This document shows positions 52,976 to 61,080 of a DNA stretch of 64,000 nucleotides, piece after piece; position 1 is the stretch's first letter; every line of letters begins with the position of its first letter. The notes below the pieces were generated by a model that was given only the letters and a program-made list of their open reading frames with translations, was not told where the DNA came from and did not search any database. The position numbers and the translations under genes were made by a program. Origin of the DNA: Erysipelotrichaceae bacterium (lineage in GTDB: Bacteria; Bacillota_I; Bacilli_A; Erysipelotrichales; Erysipelotrichaceae); contig JAFYHQ010000046.1 in assembly GCA_017539105.1 (NCBI GenBank), forward strand, positions 1 through 64,000, read 5' to 3'.

Positions 52976-53227
52976 TCATCTTCCAAAGAGTCCTTTCTTC
53001 TGATACGGTTCTACGGCAATGCCAATACATTCATAACCGGTTTCTTTGATTGCGTTAATCAGTTTTTCCTGATCGAAATCTCCTTCATAAAGAAATTCCG
53101 TTTCCCCTTTCTTATAAGAGGATCTGACCTTGCCTGCTTCAGGAAGAACCTTTCTTACCGTATCATTCATATGCGCTTCGCACATGCCGCAAGCCATTCC
53201 ATCTATCTTTAATACGACTTTGTTCAT
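52976..53227 (-). CDS. Heavy-metal-associated domain protein (CopZ-like)
   Basis: 83 residues from ATG 53227 (GGAGG upstream). The metal loop is DGMACGMCEAHM (MxCxxC type), and FDQEKLINAIKETGY completes the ferredoxin-like HMA fold. Such proteins bind Cu(I) or Zn and deliver it to a transporter. Its partner here is only a broken ZIP gene, so zinc or iron handling is as likely as copper. A C-terminal QKKGLFGR tail is unusual. An inverted repeat overlaps the start site. Confidence 0.87.
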   Translation of the reverse strand: MNKVVLKIDGMACGMCEAHMNDTVRKVLPEAGKVRSSYKKGETEFLYEGDFDQEKLINAIKETGYECIGIAVEPYQKKGLFGR

Positions 53228-53261
53228 AATACCTCCAATCATGAATCATCTGATTCCTGTA

Positions 53262-53290
53262 GTTAGCAATAACTAACCAACAATATTATA
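53262..53290 (-). promoter_or_regulatory. Metal-operon promoter with inverted repeat
   Basis: TATAAT (53290-53285) is followed, at about the transcription start, by GTTAG-CAATAA-CTAAC (53262-53277). The position and TTAG/CTAA half-sites recall DtxR/MntR-type operators; the regulator is not in the window. Confidence 0.5.
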
Positions 53291-53316
53291 TAACAAAGTG
53301 CTTGAAACGATACAAA

Positions 53317-53340
53317 AAACCTGTTGTTTAAAACAGGTTT
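53317..53340 (-). terminator. Terminator after the membrane-anchored pyrophosphatase
   Basis: AAACCTGTT/AACAGGTTT stem with the T run TTTTTTG on the minus strand. Confidence 0.8.
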
Positions 53341-53367
53341 CAGACATTATCCTGAATCGTTATCACA

Positions 53368-54492
53368 CTATTCGTGCGGATGAGCCGCCAGATAATCTGT
53401 CAAACCGGGAACTAATTTCGTTTTTCTTCCCAGCCCTGTCCTAAAGATATATGCAGTTCCATCATATTCATCGTAATCAGGGAAAGCGTTCCTGAATACC
53501 GCTTCTGATAACTCATCAGCAGATACGATGTAATCGATCTTTTTTCCGTTTTCTCTGATGCCTACCGAAGCATACATCAGATCGACATCTCTGGTCTTAA
53601 AACTTTCCGGAAGAACTTCCTTCATTCTCTTTGCCAGCTGTGCGGCTGTTTCTTCATCGATTGCGTTGATCAGACCGATACCGAATTTTACTCCGGATGC
53701 TTCATATTCCTTGTAGTCGGAAAAAAGAATCTCTTCATCGCTCATGCCTGCATAGGACAGTTTCTCGATATGAAGCTGCCTGTACAATTCTCCGACATCC
53801 GTCACACCCGCTTCTTCAGAGAGAGTCCTGACAGCTTCCCTGTCCGCTTCCGTGGTTGTCGAACCTGTAAGATTATCCGTATCTGATAATACCGCGCAAA
53901 GCAATAGATAGGCAGTCGTCCGATCAGTCTCCAGGCCATAGTTGAGATAATCCAGCCAGACGATGGTTGCCGTCGAACCGATGGGTCTTCCTTCGTAAAC
54001 TACCTGATTGCCGGTACTGACGGTCCCAATCCCGTGGTGATCGAGAACGCCTATGATATGGGCATCTGTCAGTCCTTCCACTGCCTGGGCATATTCGCTA
54101 TGATCCACCAGAAAAATGTTTTCTCCTGAAGCATCATAAAGGACTTCAGGCGTTTCCACTCCTGCTTCTTTCAGCACATAGGCCGTCTCATTATTTACAG
54201 GTTCGCTGATAACCGCCTCCGCCTCATAACCCAGCAGATTCAAAAGGCGGGCATAAGCGATCGCGCTGCAGACAGTATCGGAATCCGGACTCTTGTGTCC
54301 GATGACATAGATGGTTCCGTCTTCCAGAACCATGTTTTCGATGCTGCTGCGATTGAGCATCTGCAGCTCTTCCTGCTTCTGTACGATATCCTGCAGTTCA
54401 TTCAAACCTTTTCTCTTTCCAAGATCATAGGCTGCGAAAACAAGACATGCAGCTATCAGTAACGTGAGTAATCTTTTTAACTTATCGTTCAT
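53368..54492 (-). CDS. Membrane-anchored class II (DHH-family) inorganic pyrophosphatase
   Basis: 374 residues. Residues 8-24 form a hydrophobic anchor after a basic KLKR start, which predicts the rest lies outside the cytoplasm. A complete DHH/DHHA2 pyrophosphatase follows: GHKSPDSDT (H66, D70, D72), VDHSEY (D130), DHH (151-153), SDTDN, and the C-terminal substrate motif RKTKLVP in place of the usual SRKKQ-x-x-P. Family members (PpaC) are normally cytoplasmic and about 310 residues. It precedes no PPi-producing gene. It follows a lipoprotein gene by 29 bases, which supports a cell-surface setting. Confidence 0.85.
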   Translation of the reverse strand: MNDKLKRLLTLLIAACLVFAAYDLGKRKGLNELQDIVQKQEELQMLNRSSIENMVLEDGTIYVIGHKSPDSDTVCSAIAYARLLNLLGYEAEAVISEPVNNETAYVLKEAGVETPEVLYDASGENIFLVDHSEYAQAVEGLTDAHIIGVLDHHGIGTVSTGNQVVYEGRPIGSTATIVWLDYLNYGLETDRTTAYLLLCAVLSDTDNLTGSTTTEADREAVRTLSEEAGVTDVGELYRQLHIEKLSYAGMSDEEILFSDYKEYEASGVKFGIGLINAIDEETAAQLAKRMKEVLPESFKTRDVDLMYASVGIRENGKKIDYIVSADELSEAVFRNAFPDYDEYDGTAYIFRTGLGRKTKLVPGLTDYLAAHPHE

Positions 54493-54521
54493 ATTTTTAC
54501 AGAATCCTTATCCAATCATAT

Positions 54522-55754
54522 TTACGATCCGCAAGAGATCCACATTGCCGGTCGGATAAACATCGGAGCATAGGTATAGTAATTAAACACTTGTCCCTCA
54601 CTGGTGATATAGGTTACCAGAGGTCCGTCTTCATTCAGCGCAGTCGAAAGCGTCCTGGTCATCCATGCGCCATAACGTGTATCAGATTCGAAATAACCGA
54701 TCGCGTTTTCATCAACCGTCTTGGTGACCATGGCTTTCCATTTGGAATTCGCTTCCATTTCCGTGAAAGGATAATCGCCATTGCCCTGATACGTTTCCGT
54801 CGGTTTTCCGAAATACTTCAATATTTCCTGATACGACAGCAGGAACACTTTGTCTTCCGTATCAGAATCATCCTCTTTGAACTGATAAGTCTGTTCCGAA
54901 TAATGGATGCCATCCCTGTCTTCCCAGTCTCCCCACTGTTCCAGAAGTTCTTCATTCGCTGCCTTATTTTCGTTTACCGTCGTCTGAACCAGAGCTCTTT
55001 CTTCTTCCGTAAACATCATTTCCAGAAATTCATTGTTCAGGAATTCACGGAGCGAACAGTTTTCCCAAGTGACTTTATCAAGGTCTTTCAGTTCCGGATT
55101 GTAGTTGAAAGAAAAGGAATCGATCAGCTTATCACAAAGGATCAGCAGTTTTCCATCCTGCTTGCTTATGACACGCCAGTACAATGGTTCTGTTTCCTCG
55201 TTATACGGATAGGTATCGTAATTACCCAGGCATACCAGATCGCCGATCTCTGCCTTGCCGATCGCAACGGATCCGCCTTTTCCGGCAAATACATCATCCA
55301 GTTCTTCTCGGGTGCATCTTCTCATGCGATACCAGAAATCATCTGCTCCATACCAGAAAGCATCGTTCTCAGGATCGTAGCGAAAATCGTAGGACATATA
55401 GTCATCATATTCGAACTGATTCTCTTTGAAATTGAGAACGAGATCCATCTCTTCATCACCCTGGAACGGCGTGTGATATTTCCCTGTGCCATCTTCCGAG
55501 ATCTCGCACCAGTAAGTCTTCTTATCGATATACAGACGTTCCAGTTCGGTCGTAGGATATCCGTCATAGTCGGGTTCTTCATTGAATTCCGGCACATATT
55601 CGCCGTTGGCATCGCAGAAGTATTCCAGCATATAAAGCCCCACAGGCTGCTTCTGCTTGCTTGCGGAAGCGCCTGAATCACCGGAACCGCCACATGCCGA
55701 TAAGCCAAGCATCAGCATTCCGATCAGCAAAAATGATAATAATCTTCTTTTCAT
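54522..55754 (-). CDS. Lipoprotein with DUF6273 domain
   Basis: About 410 residues from ATG 55754 (GAGG nine bases upstream). A type II signal ends in GLSACGG, with the lipobox Cys near residue 21, processed by Lgt and Lsp. The C-terminal 230 residues fit DUF6273: LVCLGNYDTYPYNEETEPLYWRV, TWENCSLREFLNNEFLE and MTRTLSTALN. The family is often found on the surface of gut Bacillota; its ligand is unknown. It is upstream of, and probably co-transcribed with, the anchored pyrophosphatase. Confidence 0.85.
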   Translation of the reverse strand: MKRRLLSFLLIGMLMLGLSACGGSGDSGASASKQKQPVGLYMLEYFCDANGEYVPEFNEEPDYDGYPTTELERLYIDKKTYWCEISEDGTGKYHTPFQGDEEMDLVLNFKENQFEYDDYMSYDFRYDPENDAFWYGADDFWYRMRRCTREELDDVFAGKGGSVAIGKAEIGDLVCLGNYDTYPYNEETEPLYWRVISKQDGKLLILCDKLIDSFSFNYNPELKDLDKVTWENCSLREFLNNEFLEMMFTEEERALVQTTVNENKAANEELLEQWGDWEDRDGIHYSEQTYQFKEDDSDTEDKVFLLSYQEILKYFGKPTETYQGNGDYPFTEMEANSKWKAMVTKTVDENAIGYFESDTRYGAWMTRTLSTALNEDGPLVTYITSEGQVFNYYTYAPMFIRPAMWISCGS

Positions 55755-55839
55755 AATCATATCCTCATATTATGCAACCTTATTTTAACAAATATGAAAT
55801 CGGATACTGCAACAATTTTATGCCTTCCACTTATAAGAA

Positions 55840-55859
55840 AAGGAGCTTTTCAGCTCCTT
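55840..55859 (-). terminator. Terminator of the mannose-type PTS operon
   Basis: AAGGAGCT/AGCTCCTT stem with a tetraloop, then TTCTTAT on the minus strand. Confidence 0.75.
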
Positions 55860-55867
55860 GCTTTGTT

Positions 55868-57028
55868 TTACAGACAGCTGCGTATCAGCTCTTTCAGTTC
55901 CTCTTCGTTTGGAACCCGCGGACTGCGCGACAGATCGCCATGATAGCTGGTAAACGCCATTTTGACGACGTCATCGATTTTATCTTCCGTCAGCCCATAG
56001 CTGGCCATCGTGATCTTTTCACCGATGATCCTGGAAAAGAGTTCTTCCAGAATATCCGGCAAGGCATAAGCCTGTTCCTCTTCCGATAAATCCTTCAGTT
56101 CCGGTTTGAAGATGCAGGCGGTTTCCGCAAACCTCTTCATTCCCTGCGGCAGAGTCCAACGTACGACCTGAGGCATGCAGACAGCGATGCTGCCCCCATG
56201 CGGAGCATCCGTGACGCCGCTCAATGCCTGACCGATGCCATGAGGCAGATTCGTTGCGGAATGCGTAATGGACAGACCGCCGATCGTTGAACATAAAGCC
56301 ATGTTTTCTCTGGCTTGTACATCGTTTCCATCGGCACAGACTTTCTCGATGTTTTCCGCAAAAAGTTTCATGCCTTTCAAAGAGAAGAGATCCGAGAAAT
56401 CATTGGCTTTGCTGCCGATATAAGATTCAAAACAATGCGCAAAGGCATCGATTCCGGTCAGAGCCGTGGTCTTACGCGGAACGGTCATTGTCAGCATCGG
56501 ATCGCATAACGCTCTGTTTGGAAAGATCAGATCGGATTTGATCGTAGCCTTGGCATGTGTCAGATGATTGGTGATTACGGAATAACGGGTCGCTTCTGAG
56601 CCTGTCCCCGAGGTCGTTGGGATCGCAATCAGCGGAAGCAGCGGCTTTTCGATCTGGCGTTTCGTTCCTTCCGTGCTTCTGACAAAGTCCCAGGCCTCGC
56701 CGCCATTGGTCGCTACGACATTGATCGCCTTTGCGGTATCGATGGCGGAACCTCCGCCCATGCCGATAATGACATCGGCATTTTGTTCGTGGCACAATGC
56801 GGCACCTTCGTTGATATCGTTATCCCGGGGATTGGGCTGAACCTTGGCATAGAATACGATATCCATGCCATTCAGAAGATCAGCGATCTTATCCTGCAAC
56901 GGACTGTCCTGAAAGAAAGGATCCATCACAACAAACACTTTGCTGCCATATGCGCGAACGATATCGGGAAGCGTTTCCAGTACATCCTTCCCGCAATCGA
57001 CCATAGTCGGACAGAAAAACGTTTTCAT
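55868..57028 (-). CDS. Iron-containing alcohol dehydrogenase
   Basis: 386 residues. NAD region GMGGGSAIDTAKAI, PTTSGTGSEATRYSV, and iron His in ALTGIDAFAHCFE and THSATNLPHGIGQAL. Related to 1,3-propanediol and lactaldehyde reductases. It is last gene of the operon and follows deoC by 2 bases, so it most simply reduces the aldehyde that DeoC releases (inference), regenerating NAD. Confidence 0.93.
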   Translation of the reverse strand: MKTFFCPTMVDCGKDVLETLPDIVRAYGSKVFVVMDPFFQDSPLQDKIADLLNGMDIVFYAKVQPNPRDNDINEGAALCHEQNADVIIGMGGGSAIDTAKAINVVATNGGEAWDFVRSTEGTKRQIEKPLLPLIAIPTTSGTGSEATRYSVITNHLTHAKATIKSDLIFPNRALCDPMLTMTVPRKTTALTGIDAFAHCFESYIGSKANDFSDLFSLKGMKLFAENIEKVCADGNDVQARENMALCSTIGGLSITHSATNLPHGIGQALSGVTDAPHGGSIAVCMPQVVRWTLPQGMKRFAETACIFKPELKDLSEEEQAYALPDILEELFSRIIGEKITMASYGLTEDKIDDVVKMAFTSYHGDLSRSPRVPNEEELKELIRSCL

Positions 57029-57030
57029 AA

Positions 57031-57699
57031 CTATTCCGGAAGTTCGTCCTTGACGATATAGATCCCTTTGGAAGTACCCATACGGACAGCGCCGGCTTCA
57101 ATCATTTCATCGCAGATCACTCTGTTGTTGATGCCGGTCGAAGCTTTGACTTTCATATCGGGACCGACGGTTTCTTTCATCAGCCTGACATCATGAACGG
57201 TCGCTCCGCCTTTTCCGAATCCGGTCGAAGTCTTGACGAAATCCGCGCCTGCTTCCTTGGCCAGTTCGCAAGCCTTGACTTTCTCTTCATCCGTCAGTTC
57301 GCAAGTCTCAATGATCACTTTCAGTAATACATTCGGATGACAGACATCTACGACAGCCTTGATTTCATTCCGGACATAGTCATAATCCTTATCCTTCAGT
57401 CTTCCGACATTGATGACCATGTCGATCTCTTCTGCGCCGTTTTCAATGGCCTCTGTCGCTTCATATGCTTTCATCTTCGTCGTATTCTGACCCAAAGGGA
57501 AACCGATGGTACAGCAAGTCTTGACACCGGATCCTTTCAGTTCATTCGCGACAAAAGCGATATTGCACGGATTGACACAGACGCTGGCAAAATGATATTC
57601 TTTCGCTTCATCGCAGAAACGTTTGACCGTTTCCAGGGAAGTACCGATCTTTAATACGGTATGATCGATATACTTGGCATAATTCTCATCGTATGGCAT
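57031..57699 (-). CDS. deoC: Deoxyribose-phosphate aldolase
   Basis: 222 residues, class I aldolase with Schiff-base Lys in MKVKASTGI and the assisting Lys in DFVKTSTGFGKGGAT; the N-terminal IDHTVLKIG is typical. It cleaves 2-deoxyribose-5-phosphate to acetaldehyde and glyceraldehyde-3-phosphate. It is not in a nucleoside operon but between a PTS IIA and Fe-ADH gene, so its substrate here may be another deoxy-sugar phosphate produced from the PTS substrate. Confidence 0.94.
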   Translation of the reverse strand: MPYDENYAKYIDHTVLKIGTSLETVKRFCDEAKEYHFASVCVNPCNIAFVANELKGSGVKTCCTIGFPLGQNTTKMKAYEATEAIENGAEEIDMVINVGRLKDKDYDYVRNEIKAVVDVCHPNVLLKVIIETCELTDEEKVKACELAKEAGADFVKTSTGFGKGGATVHDVRLMKETVGPDMKVKASTGINNRVICDEMIEAGAVRMGTSKGIYIVKDELPE

Positions 57700-57702
57700 A
57701 GT

Positions 57703-58119
57703 TTAGAACCCCATCATCTTTCTTACATTCACAAATGATTCATGACAGACGTTTTCTACCGTTTCCGTCATTTCATCCAAAGTCATATATTCCGTACCGG
57801 CCATGACTTCCATCAGAACAGGCATATTGATGCCGGTAAAGCACTGCAGCTTGAATCCTTCTTCCGTCAGTTTACGCATCGCCAGCGTCGCCATATTGAA
57901 TGGCGATCCCATCAGCATGTCGACAAAGATCATCATGCCATCATCCGTATATTTCTCCCTGATGGCAGTTTCGATCTTATCCTGCAGCGTTTCGATGGTA
58001 TCACCCGGATACAGGCCGAGCGCTGTTATCTTTTCGGCATCTTCGCCAAAAAACATTTCTGCGCTGTTCTTGAAACCTTCGGCTAAAGCTCCATGTGTCA
58101 CAATCAGCATGTTGATCAT
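57703..58119 (-). CDS. PTS mannose-family IIA
   Basis: 138 residues. MLIVTHGALAEGFKNSAEM holds the phosphorylated His (position 9), and VDMLMGSPFNMA is typical of EIIA-Man. It relays phosphate from HPr to the separate IIB encoded further up the operon. It is 3 bases past a gene of unknown function (58126) and followed by deoC. Confidence 0.92.
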   Translation of the reverse strand: MINMLIVTHGALAEGFKNSAEMFFGEDAEKITALGLYPGDTIETLQDKIETAIREKYTDDGMMIFVDMLMGSPFNMATLAMRKLTEEGFKLQCFTGINMPVLMEVMAGTEYMTLDEMTETVENVCHESFVNVRKMMGF

Positions 58120-58125
58120 ATTTCT

Positions 58126-58716
58126 TTATCCTTTCACATAAAATCTGTAACGTTTGAATATCAGACTGTTTGCGTCGATCGTTGAATTGGAAGCGAGCTG
58201 CGAGAAAACAGCCCTGGCCTTCAGCAAAGCGATGCCCGCTTTCTCAATAATCTCTTTATTCTTTTCTTCCTTTTCACCGGTCACTTTGGAAACGAAATAA
58301 CGGGTCTGAGAGATGGTATCATTCTGCAAAGCTTCTACCTTTTCTTCAGAAACCATGTTTTTCTTATAAGTTCCATTTTCCTTGAAGAAATCCATCAGGC
58401 TGTGATAGTACTCCTTGCTGGAAATAAGAGCTTCCATATCCGAACCGGTGATGCCGACATAAAACTTGTCGACGATCGCGTTTTCTACGTTTTCCTGGAC
58501 CTTCGAAGAGATGACAGATCCTTTGAAGGCTTGCATGGCTATGACAAGAAGTATCGTTTTCAGTTCAAAAGAGATCTTGTAAGGTTCCGCTTTCTTGGAA
58601 AGAGGCAGATAGATCTCATCGTCGCTGATAATCTGATCATGCAAAGTCGTTATGATATCGATCCAAGTCTCGACGTATTCATCCAAATCCAACTGTAAAG
58701 TCAATCTTTTGGTCAT
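58126..58716 (-). CDS. Unknown protein within the mannose-type PTS operon
   Basis: 196 residues, soluble and mainly helical, with no family I recognise and no signal or membrane helix. Notable segments are ISFELKTILLVIAMQAFKGS, ENAIVDKFYVGITGSDMEAL and IIEKAGIALLKARAVFSQLAS. Its conserved position between a polyol-phosphate dehydrogenase and IIA suggests a regulatory or enzymatic part in the pathway. It is a clear candidate for a new function. Confidence 0.72.
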   Translation of the reverse strand: MTKRLTLQLDLDEYVETWIDIITTLHDQIISDDEIYLPLSKKAEPYKISFELKTILLVIAMQAFKGSVISSKVQENVENAIVDKFYVGITGSDMEALISSKEYYHSLMDFFKENGTYKKNMVSEEKVEALQNDTISQTRYFVSKVTGEKEEKNKEIIEKAGIALLKARAVFSQLASNSTIDANSLIFKRYRFYVKG

Positions 58717-58762
58717 ATATCCCCTTTTTGAAACCGGCGAGCCTTAAGCTCGTCGGTATGTT

Positions 58763-59830
58763 TTATTGCTTGCAGGAAGCGGAATACATCGCTTTGCAGA
58801 TGACGACCTTTCGTTCATAGATGTCTTTGCAAAGCTGCGGCAATCCTTCCACATCCGTACGATGGGTGATCAGATCCAATGCCTGCATCCTTCCATCATC
58901 CATGCACTCCATGGTGAAATGCCATTCATTGATCGGCGTTTCCGCATAATGAGAATTCCAGATACCCTGCAATGTGATCTCCTTACGCAGGATAGTGCTG
59001 TGTTCCTTCAAGGTAATGACCGTATCCTTATGCGGATTTCCCATCAGAACGATGGTACCCTTGGTTCTGGTAACCTTGATGCTGTTGCACAGACCCGGAC
59101 TGGTTCCTGTTCCTTCGATGACGACATCAGCCATGTGGCCATTTGTCAGTTTTTTGACTTCCTCGACCACATCCGTTGTCATGCTGTTGATGACCGTTTC
59201 GCCTCTATCGATACCGAACTGAACCTTCTCATCCACGACATCGACCAGAATCGGCTTTGCCCCGAAGATCCTGACCCAGCGGGCCGCCATGATGCCGATC
59301 GGACCGGCACCGAAAATGACGACATGATGACCGGCAACGACATTGCCTTTTCTCACAGCGTGCTGGGCAACGGTACATGGTTCGACCAGACCGAACATGT
59401 CATCGTCCAGATCCGGATTCTTCGCTTCCACGAAGTACCAGGCAGACGGAACCAGACAGTATTCAGCCATGCCGCCATCGCTGCGTGAACCCAGATAGTC
59501 ATAGTGTTCGCACATGACATAGTCCGCAGTCAGGCAGGCATCGCAATGTCCGCAAGGGATGCAAGGGAAGATCGCACCTTTCTTGCCGATGAGGGCAGGA
59601 TCGGCTTTCTCGCCGACAGCCACGACTTCGCCGCCGAATTCATGTCCCAAAGTCAACGGGTAAGTTTTCAGACTCGTACCTAATTCAAAGATACGCGGAA
59701 TATCGCTGCCACAGATACCGCATGCACCGACCTTGACCAGGATCTGCTCCCCAGTCGGTACAGGGATCTCGACTTCGTCACAACGGAAATCGCCGATTGC
59801 ATGCAGCCTCGCTGCTTTCATCGTTGCCAT
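58763..59830 (-). CDS. Zinc-dependent polyol-phosphate dehydrogenase (galactitol-1-phosphate dehydrogenase-like)
   Basis: 355 residues. Catalytic zinc GACGICGSD and GHEFGG, structural zinc site CGHCDACLTADYVMC, NAD loop IFGAGPIGIMAA. The N-terminus MKAARLHAIGDFRCDEVE resembles GatD of galactitol catabolism. It probably oxidises the phosphorylated polyol delivered by the PTS. It starts 2 bases after the IIB stop and is followed by a 46-base gap with a small hairpin. Confidence 0.92.
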   Translation of the reverse strand: MATMKAARLHAIGDFRCDEVEIPVPTGEQILVKVGACGICGSDIPRIFELGTSLKTYPLTLGHEFGGEVVAVGEKADPALIGKKGAIFPCIPCGHCDACLTADYVMCEHYDYLGSRSDGGMAEYCLVPSAWYFVEAKNPDLDDDMFGLVEPCTVAQHAVRKGNVVAGHHVVIFGAGPIGIMAARWVRIFGAKPILVDVVDEKVQFGIDRGETVINSMTTDVVEEVKKLTNGHMADVVIEGTGTSPGLCNSIKVTRTKGTIVLMGNPHKDTVITLKEHSTILRKEITLQGIWNSHYAETPINEWHFTMECMDDGRMQALDLITHRTDVEGLPQLCKDIYERKVVICKAMYSASCKQ

Positions 59831-59832
59831 TC

Positions 59833-60321
59833 TTACTTTTCCTTAGCCAGCAGATCCGCTACGTTGTAGCAACCCTGTGCCGGAATGATCTGAATCTCGA
59901 CTTTGACGCCTTCATCGATCATGCCTCTGATGACTTCCTTCTCATGTTCGGACATGGAAATATTCTGGAAGAATTTCTTTCTGTCCCCGGACATGCCCAT
60001 ACCGCCGATATTGAAGTAGTCGATCTCGCAGCCCTTGTCACGTAATGCTTTGATCGTGTCAGGAACCTTGGCGATCATCATCGTCGGCTTCGGTAGTCCT
60101 GCTTTCAGCAGTTCCGCTGCATCATCGATCGATTTGTTTTCAATGGTGATGCCGCTTGGTACCAGGTAAGAGAACATCTGCTGCATGAACGGGTCTGCAG
60201 CCGTCTTGTCATCGACGCACAGAATGTGCTGAACCTTGTTGTACTGTTTGATCCATTGCGTTACGACCTGACCATGAATCAGTCTGTCATCGATACGCGT
60301 AAATTCCAGATTATTAATCAT
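59833..60321 (-). CDS. PTS mannose/sorbose-family IIB
   Basis: 162 residues. RIDDRLIHGQVVTQWIK holds the phospho-His (16), followed by ILCVDDKTAADPFMQQM and the C-terminal VEIQIIPAQG. It phosphorylates the substrate during transport by IIC/IID. GAAGGAATAAT precedes the ATG. A -10 box in the end of the epimerase gene may give it an extra promoter. Confidence 0.95.
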   Translation of the reverse strand: MINNLEFTRIDDRLIHGQVVTQWIKQYNKVQHILCVDDKTAADPFMQQMFSYLVPSGITIENKSIDDAAELLKAGLPKPTMMIAKVPDTIKALRDKGCEIDYFNIGGMGMSGDRKKFFQNISMSEHEKEVIRGMIDEGVKVEIQIIPAQGCYNVADLLAKEK

Positions 60322-60346
60322 ATTATTCCTTCTTTCTATTAACTTT

Positions 60347-60352
60347 ATTATA
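60347..60352 (-). promoter_or_regulatory. Internal -10 box containing the epimerase stop codon
   Basis: TATAAT with the epimerase's TAA stop (60350-60348) inside it, about 26 bases before the IIB ATG. Confidence 0.45.
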
Positions 60353-61016
60353 CAATGGAGGCCATGTAATTACGATAACACTCGGCAAAATATTCAGGCC
60401 CATTCTTCAGCATGGAAGAGGTCCCCGTCACCAGACCATCCGCTCCATATTCCAGCATCTTTCTGGCATTCTCCACTGTTGTATTCCCATCTACGACAAT
60501 CTCGATCTTGTGATCCGCCTTATCCAGGATTTCCCGGATACGGGCAATCTTTTCAAAGCCGTTCGGAATGAACTTCTGACCGGCAAAACCGGGATTGACA
60601 CCCATGAATATCACGAAATCCAGTACCGGCAAAGCTTCTTCCAGATAACCCAGCGGTATGCCCGGACTCATCGCATAGCCTGCTTTCAGTCCATGTTCCC
60701 TGATGTTCATGAGAAAACGATACGGCTGTTTGCAGACTTCCGGATGGAAGGAAACGCGGTCGTTTTCTTTCCAATTGAACCAAGGGAAGAAATTCTCCGG
60801 TTCCACGCACATGAAGTGAACATCGATCGGTATGTCCGTGATACTGCGGATGGCATCGAAATCATCTTTTCCCAGCATGATATTCGGTACGTAATGGCCA
60901 TCCATGACATCAAAGTGAATCCCATCGATGCCATTGTTTTCAAACTCCTTGATATAATCCTTCATTTCCCATGGCTTGCAGCACATGATCGAAGGATAAA
61001 TCGTCACTTTTTCCAT
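60348..61016 (-). CDS. Ribulose-phosphate 3-epimerase-family enzyme
   Basis: 222 residues from ATG 61016 (AAAGGAG upstream). Metal and catalytic motifs HFDVMDGHYVPN, DVHFMCVEPE, FIFMGVNPGFAGQKF and VVDGNTTVENA are those of Rpe and allulose-6-phosphate 3-epimerase (AlsE). The FMGVNPG in place of the usual MTVNPG and its place in a sugar PTS operon favour a hexulose- or pentulose-phosphate specific role over housekeeping Rpe. Confidence 0.9.
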   Translation of the reverse strand: MEKVTIYPSIMCCKPWEMKDYIKEFENNGIDGIHFDVMDGHYVPNIMLGKDDFDAIRSITDIPIDVHFMCVEPENFFPWFNWKENDRVSFHPEVCKQPYRFLMNIREHGLKAGYAMSPGIPLGYLEEALPVLDFVIFMGVNPGFAGQKFIPNGFEKIARIREILDKADHKIEIVVDGNTTVENARKMLEYGADGLVTGTSSMLKNGPEYFAECYRNYMASIV

Positions 61017-61080
61017 GAGTAACTCCTTTAAAAAAGCTATACGGGACAAAAGTATCCCGTATAGCTTGACATACTGAATC

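Larger units (their letters stand above)
52689..52979 (-). pseudogene. Truncated ZIP-family metal transporter
   Basis: 96 codons from ATG 52979. The first 60 residues (VITGLLIPLIGTSAGAACVF, GFAAGVMVAASIWSLIVPAIEQ) are the N-terminus of a ZupT/GufA-type ZIP transporter, normally about 260 residues. The sequence then leaves the family and reads through a terminator hairpin (52756-52769) before stopping, so the remaining helices are gone. It overlaps the stop of the metal-binding gene upstream by 4 bases (ATGA). It could make at most a two-helix peptide. Confidence 0.8.
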
